Source: Climacteris rufus (taxonomy: Eukaryota > Chordata > Aves > Passeriformes > Climacteridae). Taken from it: a stretch of 64,000 bases of DNA. Below the pieces are notes generated by a model, which worked only from the letters and a program-made list of their open reading frames with translations, ran no database searches and was not told the DNA's origin. Below, piece by piece: positions 24,996 to 36,850 of this stretch; position 1 is the first letter of the stretch, and every line of letters starts with the position of its first letter. Both the position numbers and the translations under genes were made by a program. The stretch lies in assembly GCA_013398175.1 (NCBI GenBank), contig VZRZ01002224.1, forward strand, positions 407,263-471,262, read 5' to 3'.

Positions 24996-25521
24996 TTTGT
25001 CTATGTCTACATCTGAATCTCTGTCATCTCTATCTGTAGATCCATATGATGATGATGACTTCCTGTGTTCAGATCATGCTTTCCCTCCACTTCTTCAGTA
25101 GCATGTGACAGAGATTGTGCTGCTGTGAGGGCTTGTCCTCTGCTGGCAGAGCTGAGTGGGCTCAGGGGACAGGGCACCCTTGCTCGGCTGCTGGAGACAT
25201 GGCCTGGGTTTCAAACAAGGACCAGAGTGACTCAGTTCTGCACTCTGGAAGGTGATGGAGAGAGTTCCGTGGGGGTTTTCCTTGTGAGTCCTTAGGAAGT
25301 GCAGCATTAAAAGCAGTGATCAGCTCAGTTCGATGTCACAGAGCAGAATTTGCTGTGCCCTGATCCAGCCCTCACTGCATCCTGGCCAGTGCTGTCTGTT
25401 CCTGAGGGTTGCTGCTCTGGAAAACTGGGGAGAAGGGACTGCTGGACAGGGCAGGTCTGTGGGACTCACTCCTGGAGCGTGACTGGGGCTGCTGTGGACA
25501 GACTTTCACAACTGCTCCTAG

Positions 25522-25624
25522 TGATTCCCTCTTGGTTTCCTTTCATGAAGTATTCAGACACTTCTTTAACAATTCCAGCCTGAAATTTCCCTCACACATT
25601 TCCTACTCCAAGAGCACATCTGGT
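25522..25624. repeat. 103-bp dispersed near-identical element, copy 1
   Basis: This stretch, starting TGATTCCCTCTTGGTTTCC and ending AGAGCACATCTGGT, recurs at 32774-32876 with a single visible mismatch (CATGAAG against CGTGAAG). The flanks of the two copies are unrelated. I do not recognise the element; it has neither the CR1 tail nor visible terminal repeats. Confidence 0.9.
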
Positions 25625-27515
25625 GTGGGAATGTGTAAACTTCTAGCAAGATCCCTGCTGTTTTGTTGGTTTTTTTGTAATTGTTGGCTTTAAATCACAA
25701 GAGGTAAACAAGCAGCAGCTCTGGATGCTCAGCAGAGCCATGAGTCCCATGGGAGCACGTGGGGAAGGGAAGCTGCCCCCTCTGAAATGTTACCTTGCCA
25801 TTTGGAAAATTCCTGGCAGTCTTTCTTCAAACTTGACTTGTTTTGCTTTTCTTGTAGTGACCTGAAAATTGGGTGTCATTGACAGCAGATTAATTCTGTA
25901 GCTTCTGAATAACATCAAAGTAGTTTTAACTCAGATGTAGAAGGAGGGTATGTAGGGACACATCAGTGGAGGGAACACAGGCATTACCTGCACTACTTTG
26001 GGGTCCAGCACACATATCTAAGGGTGTATTTATTGCCTGTAAGCCCGCAAATTTTAATAACATTGTTAGGCTGTTACTGTTTTCATAGTAAAACTTTCAG
26101 CTCAAAAGAAATGGGATCAACAGACAGAGCACATTACCGAGACTCCTCCCTGCATTAAAATTGTCTTTGGCTGGGAAATACCAGAGAACTGAGACACAGG
26201 TACAGACACATGGGTGGAAATAACTTGTTGATGGAATTTCACAAGGTACAGAGTGCCAGGGTCCCTGGGGAGGGGGCAGCTCTCAGTGCTCATAAGCATA
26301 ATGAAAGGAACAGGGATGGGTTCGAGAGTGCTGGACTTTGATTTTGATCCTGATTAAAACTTGTGTCCCTCGAGCTGCTCCATCTCTGCGTTCCTGCTTC
26401 TTCCACCCTGAATGAGGACAGTCAACTGTGCAGACCCCAGCCAGCATCCATATCTCAGAGGAGAGGGAAAAATCCTCCTCCTCTTCCCTTCAGAGCATCC
26501 TCGTGGCTTTCTGCAGCGAACCCCTGGCACGTCTGCACACACTCACACCCTCCTCCTCCTCTAAATTATTAAACAACTGTGCACACCCTGCGGGAAAAGA
26601 GCAGCAGCAACACCCGCTTCATCTTCCTTAATCACCCTCATTTCCAGCACAGCTAATCAGCTAAACCCAGAGCTGCCACCTTGCAGAGGGCCAGGGGGGC
26701 AGCAGCAGCTCTGTGCCCTGGCTGGGGACCCTTGTGTGGCAGCCCAGGCTGCTCTGGACACGTCCCCATCGCAGAGCTTGCCCCGGGGGGGTTGTTATTT
26801 ATATAAATGGGGGCTGAAGTGCCCCTCTCTCCTCCCCCTGCCTCTCTCCATCCCTCCTCCCCTCTTCTCTCTCACCCTGCTTTGCTCAGCGGCCTTAAGG
26901 TGATTGACCAGCTCTGGGGGGGCTTTGCAGAGCTGGGTCTGAGCTCAGGGGTGAGCAGGCTGTGGGGATGCTCCCTTGCTGCAGCAGCTGCACCTCGGGA
27001 GAAGCTTTGTCTGCATGAGCCAGCACGATTCCCAACAGCAGCAGCTGCCCAGATGTGCCCTTGAAGCTTCTCCAGCTCGTGTCTGGTTCTTTTGTTCCTG
27101 CAGTTGCCTGAGCTGCTTTCAGAAAGAGAATTCACAACCCAAACCATTCCTTATTTATTCGGGAACAGGTCTGGGGGGTGTTTGGGGACTGATGGGGAGG
27201 GTGGCAGGGCATGTGTGTGCATGTCTTGTGGGGATTGCAATGAGGTTGTAATTGCATTATTACAGGGAATCCAGTTGTTAGGGGATGGAGACAGTTTTAC
27301 TTCCCTGACAGGAAGGAAATCTGAGCACTTGAATCAGAGCAGTCTGTGATGTTCAGAGATGCTTCCTCTGCTGATCTGATCCTCAAATCTGATCACGCCT
27401 CTCGTCGCAGTTGTTTTAATTAAACTCAGAGGAATTCTGCACATTGTGCTGCAAGATTAACATTTTTGTTTAATTAGAAACACTCAGTAATAATAGTTGT
27501 AGCAGGCCTCCCCCA

Positions 27516-27547
27516 ACACACACACAGACACACACACAGACACACAG

Positions 27548-27590
<43 letters not shown>

Positions 27591-27611
27591 AACACACACA
27601 GACACCAAACA
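27516..27611. repeat. CA microsatellite abutting an assembly gap
   Basis: ACACAC repeats are interrupted by ACAGAC and ACAAAC units and run straight into the N block. Length polymorphism here probably caused the gap. Confidence 0.95.
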
Positions 27612-28203
27612 NNNNNNNNNNNNNNNNNNNNNNNNNNNNNNNNNNNNNNNNNNNNNNNNNNNNNNNNNNNNNNNNNNNNNNNNNNNNNNNNNNNNNNNNN
27701 NNNNNNNNNNNNNNNNNNNNNNNNNNNNNNNNNNNNNNNNNNNNNNNNNNNNNNNNNNNNNNNNNNNNNNNNNNNNNNNNNNNNNNNNNNNNNNNNNNNN
27801 NNNNNNNNNNNNNNNNNNNNNNNNNNNNNNNNNNNNNNNNNNNNNNNNNNNNNNNNNNNNNNNNNNNNNNNNNNNNNNNNNNNNNNNNNNNNNNNNNNNN
27901 NNNNNNNNNNNNNNNNNNNNNNNNNNNNNNNNNNNNNNNNNNNNNNNNNNNNNNNNNNNNNNNNNNNNNNNNNNNNNNNNNNNNNNNNNNNNNNNNNNNN
28001 NNNNNNNNNNNNNNNNNNNNNNNNNNNNNNNNNNNNNNNNNNNNNNNNNNNNNNNNNNNNNNNNNNNNNNNNNNNNNNNNNNNNNNNNNNNNNNNNNNNN
28101 NNNNNNNNNNNNNNNNNNNNNNNNNNNNNNNNNNNNNNNNNNNNNNNNNNNNNNNNNNNNNNNNNNNNNNNNNNNNNNNNNNNNNNNNNNNNNNNNNNNN
28201 NNN
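27612..28203. other. Assembly gap (592 N)
   Basis: A run of N lies between a CA microsatellite and a GGGGCTGAGGCT repeat array inside PTPRS intron 3. The true length and content are unknown. Confidence 0.98.
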
Positions 28204-28262
28204 GGGATGGGGCTGAGGCTGGGGCTGAGGCTGAGCTGGGGCTGAGGCTGGGGCTGAGGCAG
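28204..28262. repeat. 12-bp GGGGCTGAGGCT tandem array
   Basis: Four to five imperfect units of GGGGCTGAGGCT directly follow the N gap, so the array probably extends into it. The G-rich strand is the + strand and may be hard to sequence. Confidence 0.85.
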
Positions 28263-28587
28263 GTGCAGCAGCATCACCAGGGAGCAGCAGCATCACAGGG
28301 CTCAGCAGTGATGTCATCTGCAGCCAATGCAGCTCGGGCGCCGCCGCTCCCGGGCTGGGCAGAGAGGAGGGAAGGCAGGACCAGAAAAGCCTGGCTGGAA
28401 GCTGAGCACAGGCACAGTGATTCCCTGAGCCCCTGGGCTGTCCTGAGATCTCTCCTGGGGCTGGGGGTCCTGCAGGGCCCCAGCACAGCTCGGGGCTGGG
28501 TCGGTCCTTGGGTATGTGAGCAGCTCCAGGACAGGACACAAAATTCTGGTTCAGAAGTGCTTCAGGTGCACCAAAATGGCTTCAAAC

Positions 28588-28850
28588 TGAAAAATGGCTT
28601 TAAACTGAAAGAGAGGGGGTTTAGATTAGATACCAGGAAGGAATTCCTCCCTGGGAAGGTGGGCAGGCCCTGGCACAGGGTGCCCAGAGCATCTGTGGCT
28701 GCCCCAGCCCTGGAAGTGCCTAAGGCCAGGTTGGACAGGGCTTGGAGCAGCCTGGGACAGTGGAAGGTGTCCCTGCCCGTGGCAGGGGTGGCACTGGTTG
28801 GGCTTTGAGGTCCTTTTCAGCCTAAACCATTCTGGGTTTCTATGGAAAGG
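28588..28850 (+). mobile_element. CR1 LINE 3'-region fragment, plus strand
   Basis: AAACTGAAAGAGAGGG, TAGATTAGATACCAGGAAGG, GAGGTCCTTTTCAGCC and CCATTCTGGGTTTCTATGG occur in the order of the avian CR1 3' region. About 260 bp are preserved, 5'-truncated. Confidence 0.9.
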
Positions 28851-29844
28851 CACCCACCATAGCAAGGCCACTGGGTTTCTCTCTTGTCCTGCTGTCTCTG
28901 GCTTTTGCCATATGGATTTGGCTCCCTTCCTCCGTATCCATCACATGCCAGCCCTAGGAAACAAGCCTGGGTGTGTTTGCAGTTGGCAGGATGGTTCCCA
29001 GCCAAGGCCAGGGTTTCCAACCCCCATCTCAGTGCCACTGTGAGAGCTCCCACCGGTGTCAGTGGGGGGCTGGTTGTGATGGATGTTCATTTTTTAAGAA
29101 TCTCACCTTTTTTAAATTCTCTGTATTATTTCCCTTCTGTTCCCTCACCTGCTTTTGGGCTGGATTCAGTGCCAGAGGCTCCTGGGGCTGTGATTCCCTG
29201 ACATGGCTCATTGGAGGTGACAGAGGATCCCTCCCAGATCTGGCATCCTCCTTCCAAGCTGCCCTCCCCCAGCCACTCACCTTCTGGGGGGAAATGGCAT
29301 GTTCCTGAGCTGTGTCAGCCAGCAGGAGACAGTGCTCCTCTGTTCCACAGGAGCAAGAGGCTGTGTCAGATATTGTGGGGGAAGCACTGGGGTTTTGTAG
29401 GAGTTCTCACAAATTAATCAGCATTGGTTGGGATTGCCCTCCTCACCCTCATTAGTGGAGGCAAAGGCAGGATTGAGAGGAGCAGGAAGCTCAGTTGAAG
29501 CTCAGTTGAGCCTCTGCTGAGTGCTGGTGCCACGTCCCTCTTCTTGGAGGGCAGCAGCACTCGGAATTAATAAATCTAAAAATCACAGCCTGGCTGACAG
29601 CACTTGGCATGGTGTTGTTGTGTGTGTCCCCTCTGGTCACTGCAGCTGGATGAGATTTTCCTCTCCTTTCTCTCCCAGTTCCACTGTGTCTTTGACAGCC
29701 TTTTCCACGTGGGCTCTTTCATTATTTCTCTCGTGCAGTTTGTTGTGTACTGTAAGGTTTGGAGGGGGAAGCTGAACCCTTCCTTTTAACTGTGCCTGCA
29801 CAGAGCGTTCCCTGCAGTGCAGGGATCTCTGGTAAGAAGCAATA

Positions 29845-30078
29845 GATAGGACAAGGGGAAATGGCCTCAAGTTGCTCCAAGTTGTTCAAGTTGGATATCA
29901 GGAAAATTTTCTCCACTGGAACAGTGAATAAACATAGAACAGACTGCCTGGGGCAGTGGTGGAGCCACCATCCCTGGAGGTGTTCAGAGAACGTGGCACT
30001 TGGACATGGTTTAGTGGGCAGGTGGACCTGGTGATCTGGGAGGTCTTTTCCAACCTAAATGATTCTCTGGTTCTAGTC
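29845..30078 (+). mobile_element. CR1 LINE 3'-region fragment, plus strand
   Basis: It contains GGATATCAGGAAAATTTTCT, CTGGAGGTGTTCAGAGAACG, GGTGGACCTGGTGATCTGGG and GGTCTTTTCCAACCTAAATG, then a GATTCTCTGGTTC end. It appears to be a different CR1 subfamily from the GCCCATGGCAGG type seen nearby. It ends about 220 bp before the Ig2 exon. Confidence 0.85.
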
Positions 30079-30300
30079 TGCTGTGTCCCAGAGGGTGTTA
30101 AGAGATTGCATTTAAATGTAGAGTCTTCTTGTTGGAACAGTCACACCACATGGACAAGCTGGTAAATTCGCTTGTGTCCCATTTTCCATCTGGGCCCGTT
30201 CAGAGGTTTGACTTGCCCTGCACAGGGCAGTGTCTGCCTGATCCTTCCTCCACTGAGCCCTGGCACCTGTCTAACCCCTCCCTTTGCTCTCTGCCCCCAG

Positions 30301-30489
30301 AGGACCAGCTGCCTTCTGGCTTCCCCAACATTGACATGGGGCCCCAGCTGAAGGTGGTGGAGCGGACGCGCACGGCCACGATGCTCTGTGCAGCCAGCGG
30401 GAACCCCGACCCGGAGATCACCTGGTTCAAAGATTTCCTGCCCGTGGACCCCAGCGCCAGCAACGGGAGGATAAAACAGCTGAGATCAG
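30301..30489 (+). CDS. PTPRS: PTPRS Ig2 domain, first exon (codons 126-188)
   Basis: This exon has 189 nt between TGCCCCCAG and GTAAGG, phase 1 in and phase 1 out. It encodes EDQLPSGFPNIDMGPQLK, then VVERTRTATMLCAASGNPDP with the first Ig2 cysteine (C155), the core Trp (W167) and a stretch ending IKQLRS. Codon 189 is completed by whichever exon follows: Gly if joined straight to 39289, Glu if either micro-exon of mini-exon A is used. This is the entry point of the alternative cassette that changes an Ig2 loop. Confidence 0.97.
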
Positions 30490-33107
30490 GTAAGGTCTGG
30501 GGGTGACACTGGGGGAGTTGAGAGCAAACAGAGGCTTGAGGAGACTGCTCAGAGGGTCCTGAAGCAGAGGAGAGGACTGACAGGTGCAGGCCCCACTGCT
30601 GTGGATTGGGGCATTTGATTTTTTTTGGTTTTGGGACTTACACAGAGAGTGGTTGGAGCATTTCCCACTTCGAGCCCTCCTGGTCTTCTCTGCTGGCCAG
30701 CTGACACGAAGGGGATGACAGCAGGACAGCTGCTGCCCATCCAGACCAGTTCCCTGGGTCATGGTGCTCCTGAGCTCAGGGCAAACTGGGGCCTGGATGG
30801 GGACTGTGGGTTTGCTCCTCAGAGCGAGAACTGGGTGAGAAGAAAGAACCACTCTGGCACACACAGCGTTTTAGGCCACACACGCCTGGTGTAGGGTCCA
30901 TGGCTCAGGGAGCCTCCTGCTGTCAGACATGATGGTGTGAATGGAGCCTCTCAAGCTGGTGTTGAAGAACAGCTCTTGCAGGATCTCCAGCATCTCGTCC
31001 CTGCAGCCGAGGCTGGAGAGCGCTCGGGAATGTTCCGGAGTGACCCCCGGTGCCTCTGCCCATGGAGTCCATCTCCACCAACAGATGTACCCCAGCTCCG
31101 TGGCTCTTGTCAGTTTTCCATCTTTCCCCATCTGCTTGTCCATCTGTCTCTCTTGTTTGTTTTCTGTTTGCTGTTTTGTGTATGTGGCAACGTGACATCT
31201 CTTAATATTCACGTTTTGAGAGCTGTTCTTACACTTGTTAAATCTGCCAGTTCTCTGTGTGAGAGTGTGTGCAAGGAGGGCATAGGTGGATTTATTTTTG
31301 AGTACTACTGGTAAAACACTTCCATTGGTAGCTGCAAAAATCAAACAAGTTTTGGAAGTTCTACTTTTTGACAAAAACTAACCCAAGAAATAATCCTTTT
31401 CACAAACTGCTTGGGCTGACTGCTTCAACCCAGCCTGGAGAAAACATGCCCATAGTTCATTTTTAGGTATTTTTTGGCAAAAGAAAGGCATTTTTGTAGG
31501 CAAAGGGAAAGCAGGGGCTTCGGTGAAGCAACTGGAGTTGCTTTGTTCATGTGAGACCTTTCACAAGTCCTCCAGTGGAGTGATAACCAACTGCTTCTGC
31601 CCAGCTCTCTGCTGGCCCTGAAGAGATCAGTTCTGTGTCCTTCTGGATCTGGACATCAAGGCATGGAAACACCTGTTTTTTCTCGTGCTCAGTTTGGCAA
31701 AGATTCTACATAAAGATTCTAGTTCTGTGGGCCACCAGTGGAAAAAATTCAGCATAGCTCCAGTTTAATGTAGCTTTTACACACCTGCATAAATGCCTCC
31801 TTGTTCAGTGAAGCAAAGTTGCAAGCAGATCCTTAAACTGCTTTGTTGAATTAGAATGGCTTGTTGAATCCCACAAACACAGATGAGATTGACCTCCCTG
31901 TTTTATCTTAACAGCTGAGGCAAATGCAAATAAAAAAAATCACTCAGCATAAATAATGAGAGGTAAACTAGAATTATATCATGCTCTGTGACCATGATCT
32001 GAAGTGTGAGTAATGCACAGGCAGATTATTTTTAATACATTCATCATCTTGCTAGAATGCCTTTACTCTTTAGCTGGGTTTGATCTGCTGTTTTCCTTGA
32101 AGCCACCTGAGTGCTGCATTTTTATTCCCCTGAATTGGTTAACCTCAGAGTGAACCCCTTTGACCCTTCTGATAAATAGAAGATACCTGCTGAGATTTAA
32201 TCTCATTTACAGCTGCTTTAAATTAGCAAACTGGTGAAAGCCTGAAGCACCCCTGTTGTCTTTGAGGCACAGACCTGTTGCCTGTATGTTGGGGAGTGCA
32301 GATCCTTGGGCACTCAGGATTTCCCAGTTCTCCAATTTCATCTGCTTTCATGGTCTTCCAAAACCTGCATGTTCTGCAAAGAAAGGTCTATGAAAGTGCA
32401 AAATATTAACATTAGGGTCATCTGTACTGTGCCAGCACTTAGTTCTGTGGAAGGGGGTTGAGGCCAAGGCAGGGAGAGTCATGGGGGGTTGTCAGTGAGG
32501 CGATGCCTGTTGGAGCTGCTAAAGACAGATCTTAATTCAATATATTTATCTCTCCAGAAAACGAACTTTGCTGCCAGGAGGGTGGCACTAGCACACAGCA
32601 AGGCATTGGGGGTGCTCCAGGACACTGCTGATATCTTCAGCGTCTTTCACCCCCAGGGCACCAGTGGGAGTCTGGCCAAGACCCTTGGGGCCCCCAGTGA
32701 CTCCCAGCTGGGGGTGCCTGACCCTCTGGGAACAGGGAGGAGCAGCCCTGGGGTTAAATACAACTTGTTCTACTGATTCCCTCTTGGTTTCCTTTCGTGA
32801 AGTATTCAGACACTTCTTTAACAATTCCAGCCTGAAATTTCCCTCACACATTTCCTACTCCAAGAGCACATCTGGTCTTGGAAAATGGATATTTCTGCTT
32901 ATCTTGGAACATTTAAAGCAGAAGGCAAAGTCAATGTCCTCTGCTCAGCTGCCATCTAGGGGGGACACGGGAGGCAGCCTTCAGTCACCTTCCTCAGCAC
33001 AGAAACACTAAAACCTTTTGTGTCTTGTGTGTGTCTTCTGTTTTCTAAATAACTGGTTATAACAAGCTTTTCTTTTCTTTTTTTTTCACTTTTTATTTAA
33101 CATTCAG
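30490..33107 (+). other. PTPRS: PTPRS intron 4 (about 2.6 kb)
   Basis: Bounded by GTAAGG and a pyrimidine-rich tract ending CATTCAG. It holds a coding-like stretch on the minus strand (30896-31100), copy 2 of a 103-bp dispersed element (32774-32876) and, before the acceptor, a TGTGT and CTTTT-rich segment (33015-33095) of the kind bound by CELF- and PTB-type splicing factors. Confidence 0.8.
32774..32876. repeat. 103-bp dispersed near-identical element, copy 2
   Basis: This is the second copy of the sequence at 25522-25624, in the same orientation 7.25 kb downstream, with one visible mismatch. It lies about 230 bp before the 9-nt micro-exon. Confidence 0.9.
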
Positions 33108-33116
33108 AGACCTTTG
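33108..33116 (+). CDS. PTPRS: PTPRS micro-exon A, 9-nt part (adds E-T-F)
   Basis: AGACCTTTG lies between a CATTCAG acceptor and a perfect GTAAGT donor. Entering at phase 1 it completes Glu189, adds Thr190 and Phe191 and leaves one base, so it can be skipped or included without frame change. With the 18-nt exon it gives E-T-F-E-G-T-P-I-R, which matches the position and pattern of mini-exon A in mammalian PTPRS (E-T-F-E-S-T-P-I-R, from memory). Mini-exon A lies in an Ig2 loop and changes affinity for synaptic partners in this family. The strong donor may compensate for the tiny size. The sequence alone cannot show how often it is used. Confidence 0.85.
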
Positions 33117-33674
33117 GTAAGTTTGTTCAATTAAAAAAAAATTAAAAACCAAACCAAAAAACCCCAAACCTGCTAATGTGCAGATTTGTAACCCTTGCCC
33201 TTTAAACTAATTCCTTTGTAACAGCTTCTTGAGAGGCATGCTCTGCATTTCTTCTACTAACTCTTTCAGTAGGGATGTTCTGCCCTCTAAATTACTTTCT
33301 GCAGGGGTATTGCAGGCTACAAAAAAAGAATAGTAATAATAATTCTAATTAATTTATCTATATAAAGAGATAACAGCTAAATAAGAACCTCCTAACATTG
33401 GATAGATTTTTTTTTTTGGTATCTTAGCAACAGTTGTCCTGGAATTCCCCAATTACACAATAGCTTGTACCCTGGAACTGTGATAATTGTGTTCACACCT
33501 ACAGGAGGTCTTGGAGTTTCACATCTAACGGGGTTACTGACATTTTGAGGAGGGAGAATTGAGGGTGCAGCATTTCCAAATTGAAGCTGTAAATCACAGG
33601 CCAGTGGCTGTGAGGAGGGGCTGGGGAAGGAGAGAGACCCCAGGCCCTGCAGCTCCTGTGCTGCCCAGACAGGC

Positions 33675-33842
33675 AGAGCTGGGTCAGTCCCTGCTGTCCA
33701 GGGCATCCTGCAGAGCTGGGTCAGTCCCTGCTGTCCAGGGCATCCTGCAGAGCTGGGTCAGTCCCTGCTGTCCAGGGCAGGCAGAGCTGGGTCAGTCCCT
33801 GCTGTCCAGGGCAGCTGCAGAGCCCAGCCAGTCCCTGCTGTG
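33675..33842. repeat. 37-bp minisatellite, about 4 copies
   Basis: AGAGCTGGGTCAGTCCCTGC followed by TGTCCAGGGCATCCTGC repeats with a 37-bp period; the last copies are shortened and diverged (AGAGCCCAGCCAGTCCC). Confidence 0.9.
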
Positions 33843-35332
33843 GTTCCTGGGCCGTGGGGCTGCAGCAGAGCCCTGGGGACCCGTGGGGGCTGCTGCTTGT
33901 TTGGGACAGAGAGCTGGGCCAGCCCCCAGGAGAGCAGCTCAGCACACACCCGTTCTCACACGTGGCCTGGCGGAAGGGGGGGATGTGTTGTCTGTGGTTC
34001 CATGGCCATGGTGCCTGTCCTCCTCTCCTCCAGGCTCCGAGAATCCCCGGGCACCTCAGCATGTGGGAACCCAGGGGAGGGGGTGGTGGGAGAGCAGAGC
34101 CTGTCCTCTGTGACAGAGGGGGACACCTCTGACAGTTCTGCCTGGCACCATCCTGGGCCTTTGTAATCCAGAGGCAAGGCCTTTGAGCTGCCTTTACAAT
34201 CTGCTGCTAAAGCCAGGGCTGGCCATCTGGGCTCATGCAGCCTCAAAATTTGCCCTAAATAGGCAGATCTGAAGATCCTGAGAGACTGTGGAAGGCAGTA
34301 TGAATAGTCTGCACATGGCATCTCAGAACCAGCTTTTCACTCCCAAAGTCAGCATCCAGTGTGAGTTCTTCCTCTAGTTCTCCTGCAAAGCTGGTGCCCT
34401 TGCTGTGCTCTGGACACTGGGCAGCCTCTTTCACGTGCTCATGCCCAGTGTAGGACACCAGCCAAGCCAGGTATTGGCCACAGGTGCCTCCCCTCCACCC
34501 CCACAACCCCATATCAAACCTTCCAGGACCTGTCAGAAATTTCTCAGAATAATTAATTGAGTTGATTCCCTCTTCCAGCACCATCCTGCTGCCCCTGTGT
34601 TGAACATGAAGATGGTTAGATGTGAAACTCCAGCGGTGAAAATCTCCCATCTGTGTCTGTGCTCTTGTCATGCAAAGTTACTTGAGCTCATTGTGACTCA
34701 AATTCTGTCCCCCCATCCCTGGTGTGGGGCATCTTCACAAAGCTGTCCTGCTCCTCCCTGTGTGCCCTCGTGCCAGAGTCAGAGCTGGGAGCCCAGGGTG
34801 GCCCTGCTTGGCTCCCCCTGCGCTCCCAGACCCTGTCTCCAGGACAGGCTGTCTCCAGAGCTGCTGACAGCCCATTTCCAGGGGCAGTGCTGGTGCTCAG
34901 GGCCCAGGGAATGACAAACCTGCAGTGACACGGGAAGGCAACGCTGCTGTTGTGTCTGGCCTTGCACAGCTCTAACTTCCAGCATGTTTCTGCTGTCAAT
35001 TAGAGTGAACTTGTGCAGGAAACTGCCAGGCTTAGCCGAGGCCAAAGAAGATTTTGAGCCGTGGGTGATGTTGGGGTCTCTTCCCCTCCTCTACCCTTCT
35101 CCCATTAGCCTTGTTCCATATTGGTGCCACAGATGGCAGATTTTCACTCCAGTTTTGAGACAGAAGGATGTATCAGAGGCTGTTTTTATTTCCACTGAAT
35201 TGATCTATAACCTTTTGCTGCTTTCTCTCTCTCTTGCTTTTTAAACCTTCCTGCCATCTCCTGGGTGGGGATCTGCCCAAGCCCTTGCTCCCCCACCTCT
35301 TCCAAGCGCTGTCTCTCCAACCTTTGTCCTGA

Positions 35333-35460
35333 GAGCTAACAACCTGCTTCATTAACCTTAGCTAGCTCCTAACCCTAACTAGATGCTAACTTTTCTCTAG
35401 CTAATAACCTAACCTTGTAACTAGAAGCTGAGTCTAACTAGAGTCTAATCCCTAACACTA
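35333..35460. repeat. CTAAC-rich tract
   Basis: Many CTAAC or CTAAT words (for example CCTAACCCTAACT, GCTAACTT, ACCTAACC, TCTAACT, CCTAACAC) are spread over about 130 bp with interspersed CTAG. It is a degenerate pentamer-like simple sequence; the words also match the vertebrate branch-point consensus. Confidence 0.6.
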
Positions 35461-36850
35461 TAATGCCTCTCTTCCCTTAGCTCCTTTGAAAATAAAGGTG
35501 AACTCTAATTAGTATCTCTGTATTTTTACCTTCTATCCTGAGAATGGAGGATTGAACCGCAGCAGAAGGATGAGCAGGGCTGAAGGATAAGGAGGGAAGG
35601 GGGTTTTGCTGATTAAGGCAGAAGATTGGCAAGGAGGAGGCTTTGACTCCTGTTCCTGCCTCTGCCACAGACTTCCCTCCGTCACCTTGGGCAAGTTGCT
35701 TCACCTCGAACTCAGTTTCCCTGTGTGTAAAGCAGGCTCATGAATGCACCTCACCAGGGGAGAGGAGAGGGTGAGAGGCTGATATTTGTCACTTAATGTG
35801 CTCTACAGCCCTGGCTGGGAGTGCTGCAGAGTGGCAGCAGTGGCACCATTGCACAGGAGCTCGTGCATCTCTCCCTAGGGAGAGGCAAGGCTTGGCACTG
35901 CGGGATCTGCCCTGTTCTCAGGATTGGGGTAAAAACCCACCGACTAAACCCCCTTCTTTGATAAGCTTTGAATGCCCCTGTGAGCAAAAGGACCTGCTGT
36001 GTTTTCAAAGGAAGATGGTTTGGTTGCAACCTCAGGAGTCAGATGGGGTGGGTTTACCCCTGACTGTCACTCCTTCCCGCCTGGGAGACCTGACCGAGGT
36101 TGGGCACTTCGAGACAGCAGGAGGAACTTGGAATGAAATAATGCAAGGGAGAGGCAGTCAGCAGGCAAGTGTAGCAGGGCTGTTCTCCCCAGACAGCCCC
36201 TCCTCGCTGGCATTGGGGGGCTCCAGAGCCACTGCAGGAGGTACCAGGTAGCCCTGCCACCTCTTCAGTGCTCAGGTCTGCCTTCAGTCCCTGTGCAGAG
36301 CCCTGAGGGATGGCCAGGGGTCCTGAGCAGGACGTGAATTCCTGGCCCATCTGTGCCAATAACTCACGTTTGGAGCTGGGGATTTGCTAGCAAAGGTGGG
36401 AGCAAACCAGCAGCTTAATGTGGTGCAAGGTGCCCGTGTGTCCCTGTCCCTGTCTGGGCTGACATGGCCCTGGTGCCAACCCTTTTCCCCAGGAGTGGTG
36501 AAGGTAAATGCAGGGTCACCGTGTGTTCTGCAAGTAGCAAACAGTAATGTTAGCTGAGAGCCTGAAGGGTTTCTTTACATTCCTACAACCAAATGGAGCC
36601 AGTCTTTAAACCTGAGAAGCCAAGAGCCCCGGAGGCTCTGCAAACAGCCAGCTGGGTTGGGCTGCTTCCAAGGGCACCCCTGCCTTAAGTACCCCAAGCC
36701 CTCTTCAGTGGCCCTGTAATTTAGGATGAGGTAGAGCAGAAAGTTTCCTACTGGGAACTGTCTTCCTTGACTCAGGTCCTTTTCCCACGGGCACTGCAGG
36801 CGTTTGGGGTTTTGCAGTCTTTTCACTCATTTTCTTTGTTTTCTTTGCAG

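Larger units (their letters stand above)
21311..30300 (+). other. PTPRS: PTPRS intron 3 (about 9.0 kb)
   Basis: Bounded by GTAAAG and TGCCCCCAG. It holds CR1 fragments (21505-21583, 22984-23310, 24838-24995, 28588-28850, 29845-30078), an ATCT-rich simple repeat (24764-24835), one copy of a 103-bp dispersed pair (25522-25624), a CA microsatellite, a 592-base N gap and a GGGGCTGAGGCT array after the gap. No exon is recognised in the sequenced part; anything inside the gap is invisible. Confidence 0.8.
33117..36850 (+). other. PTPRS: PTPRS intron 5 (about 3.7 kb)
   Basis: Bounded by GTAAGT and CTTTGCAG. It contains one GCATG site at 33236 about 120 nt after the 9-nt exon, a 37-bp minisatellite (33675-33842) and a cluster of CTAAC motifs (35333-35460). 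No CR1 copy is recognised and no other exon is seen. Confidence 0.8.

Noticed and set aside
33250..33310. Possible exon after CTACTAACTCTTTCAG
   Set aside because: The branch point and acceptor look good but no donor in a plausible frame follows, and no family peptide fits.
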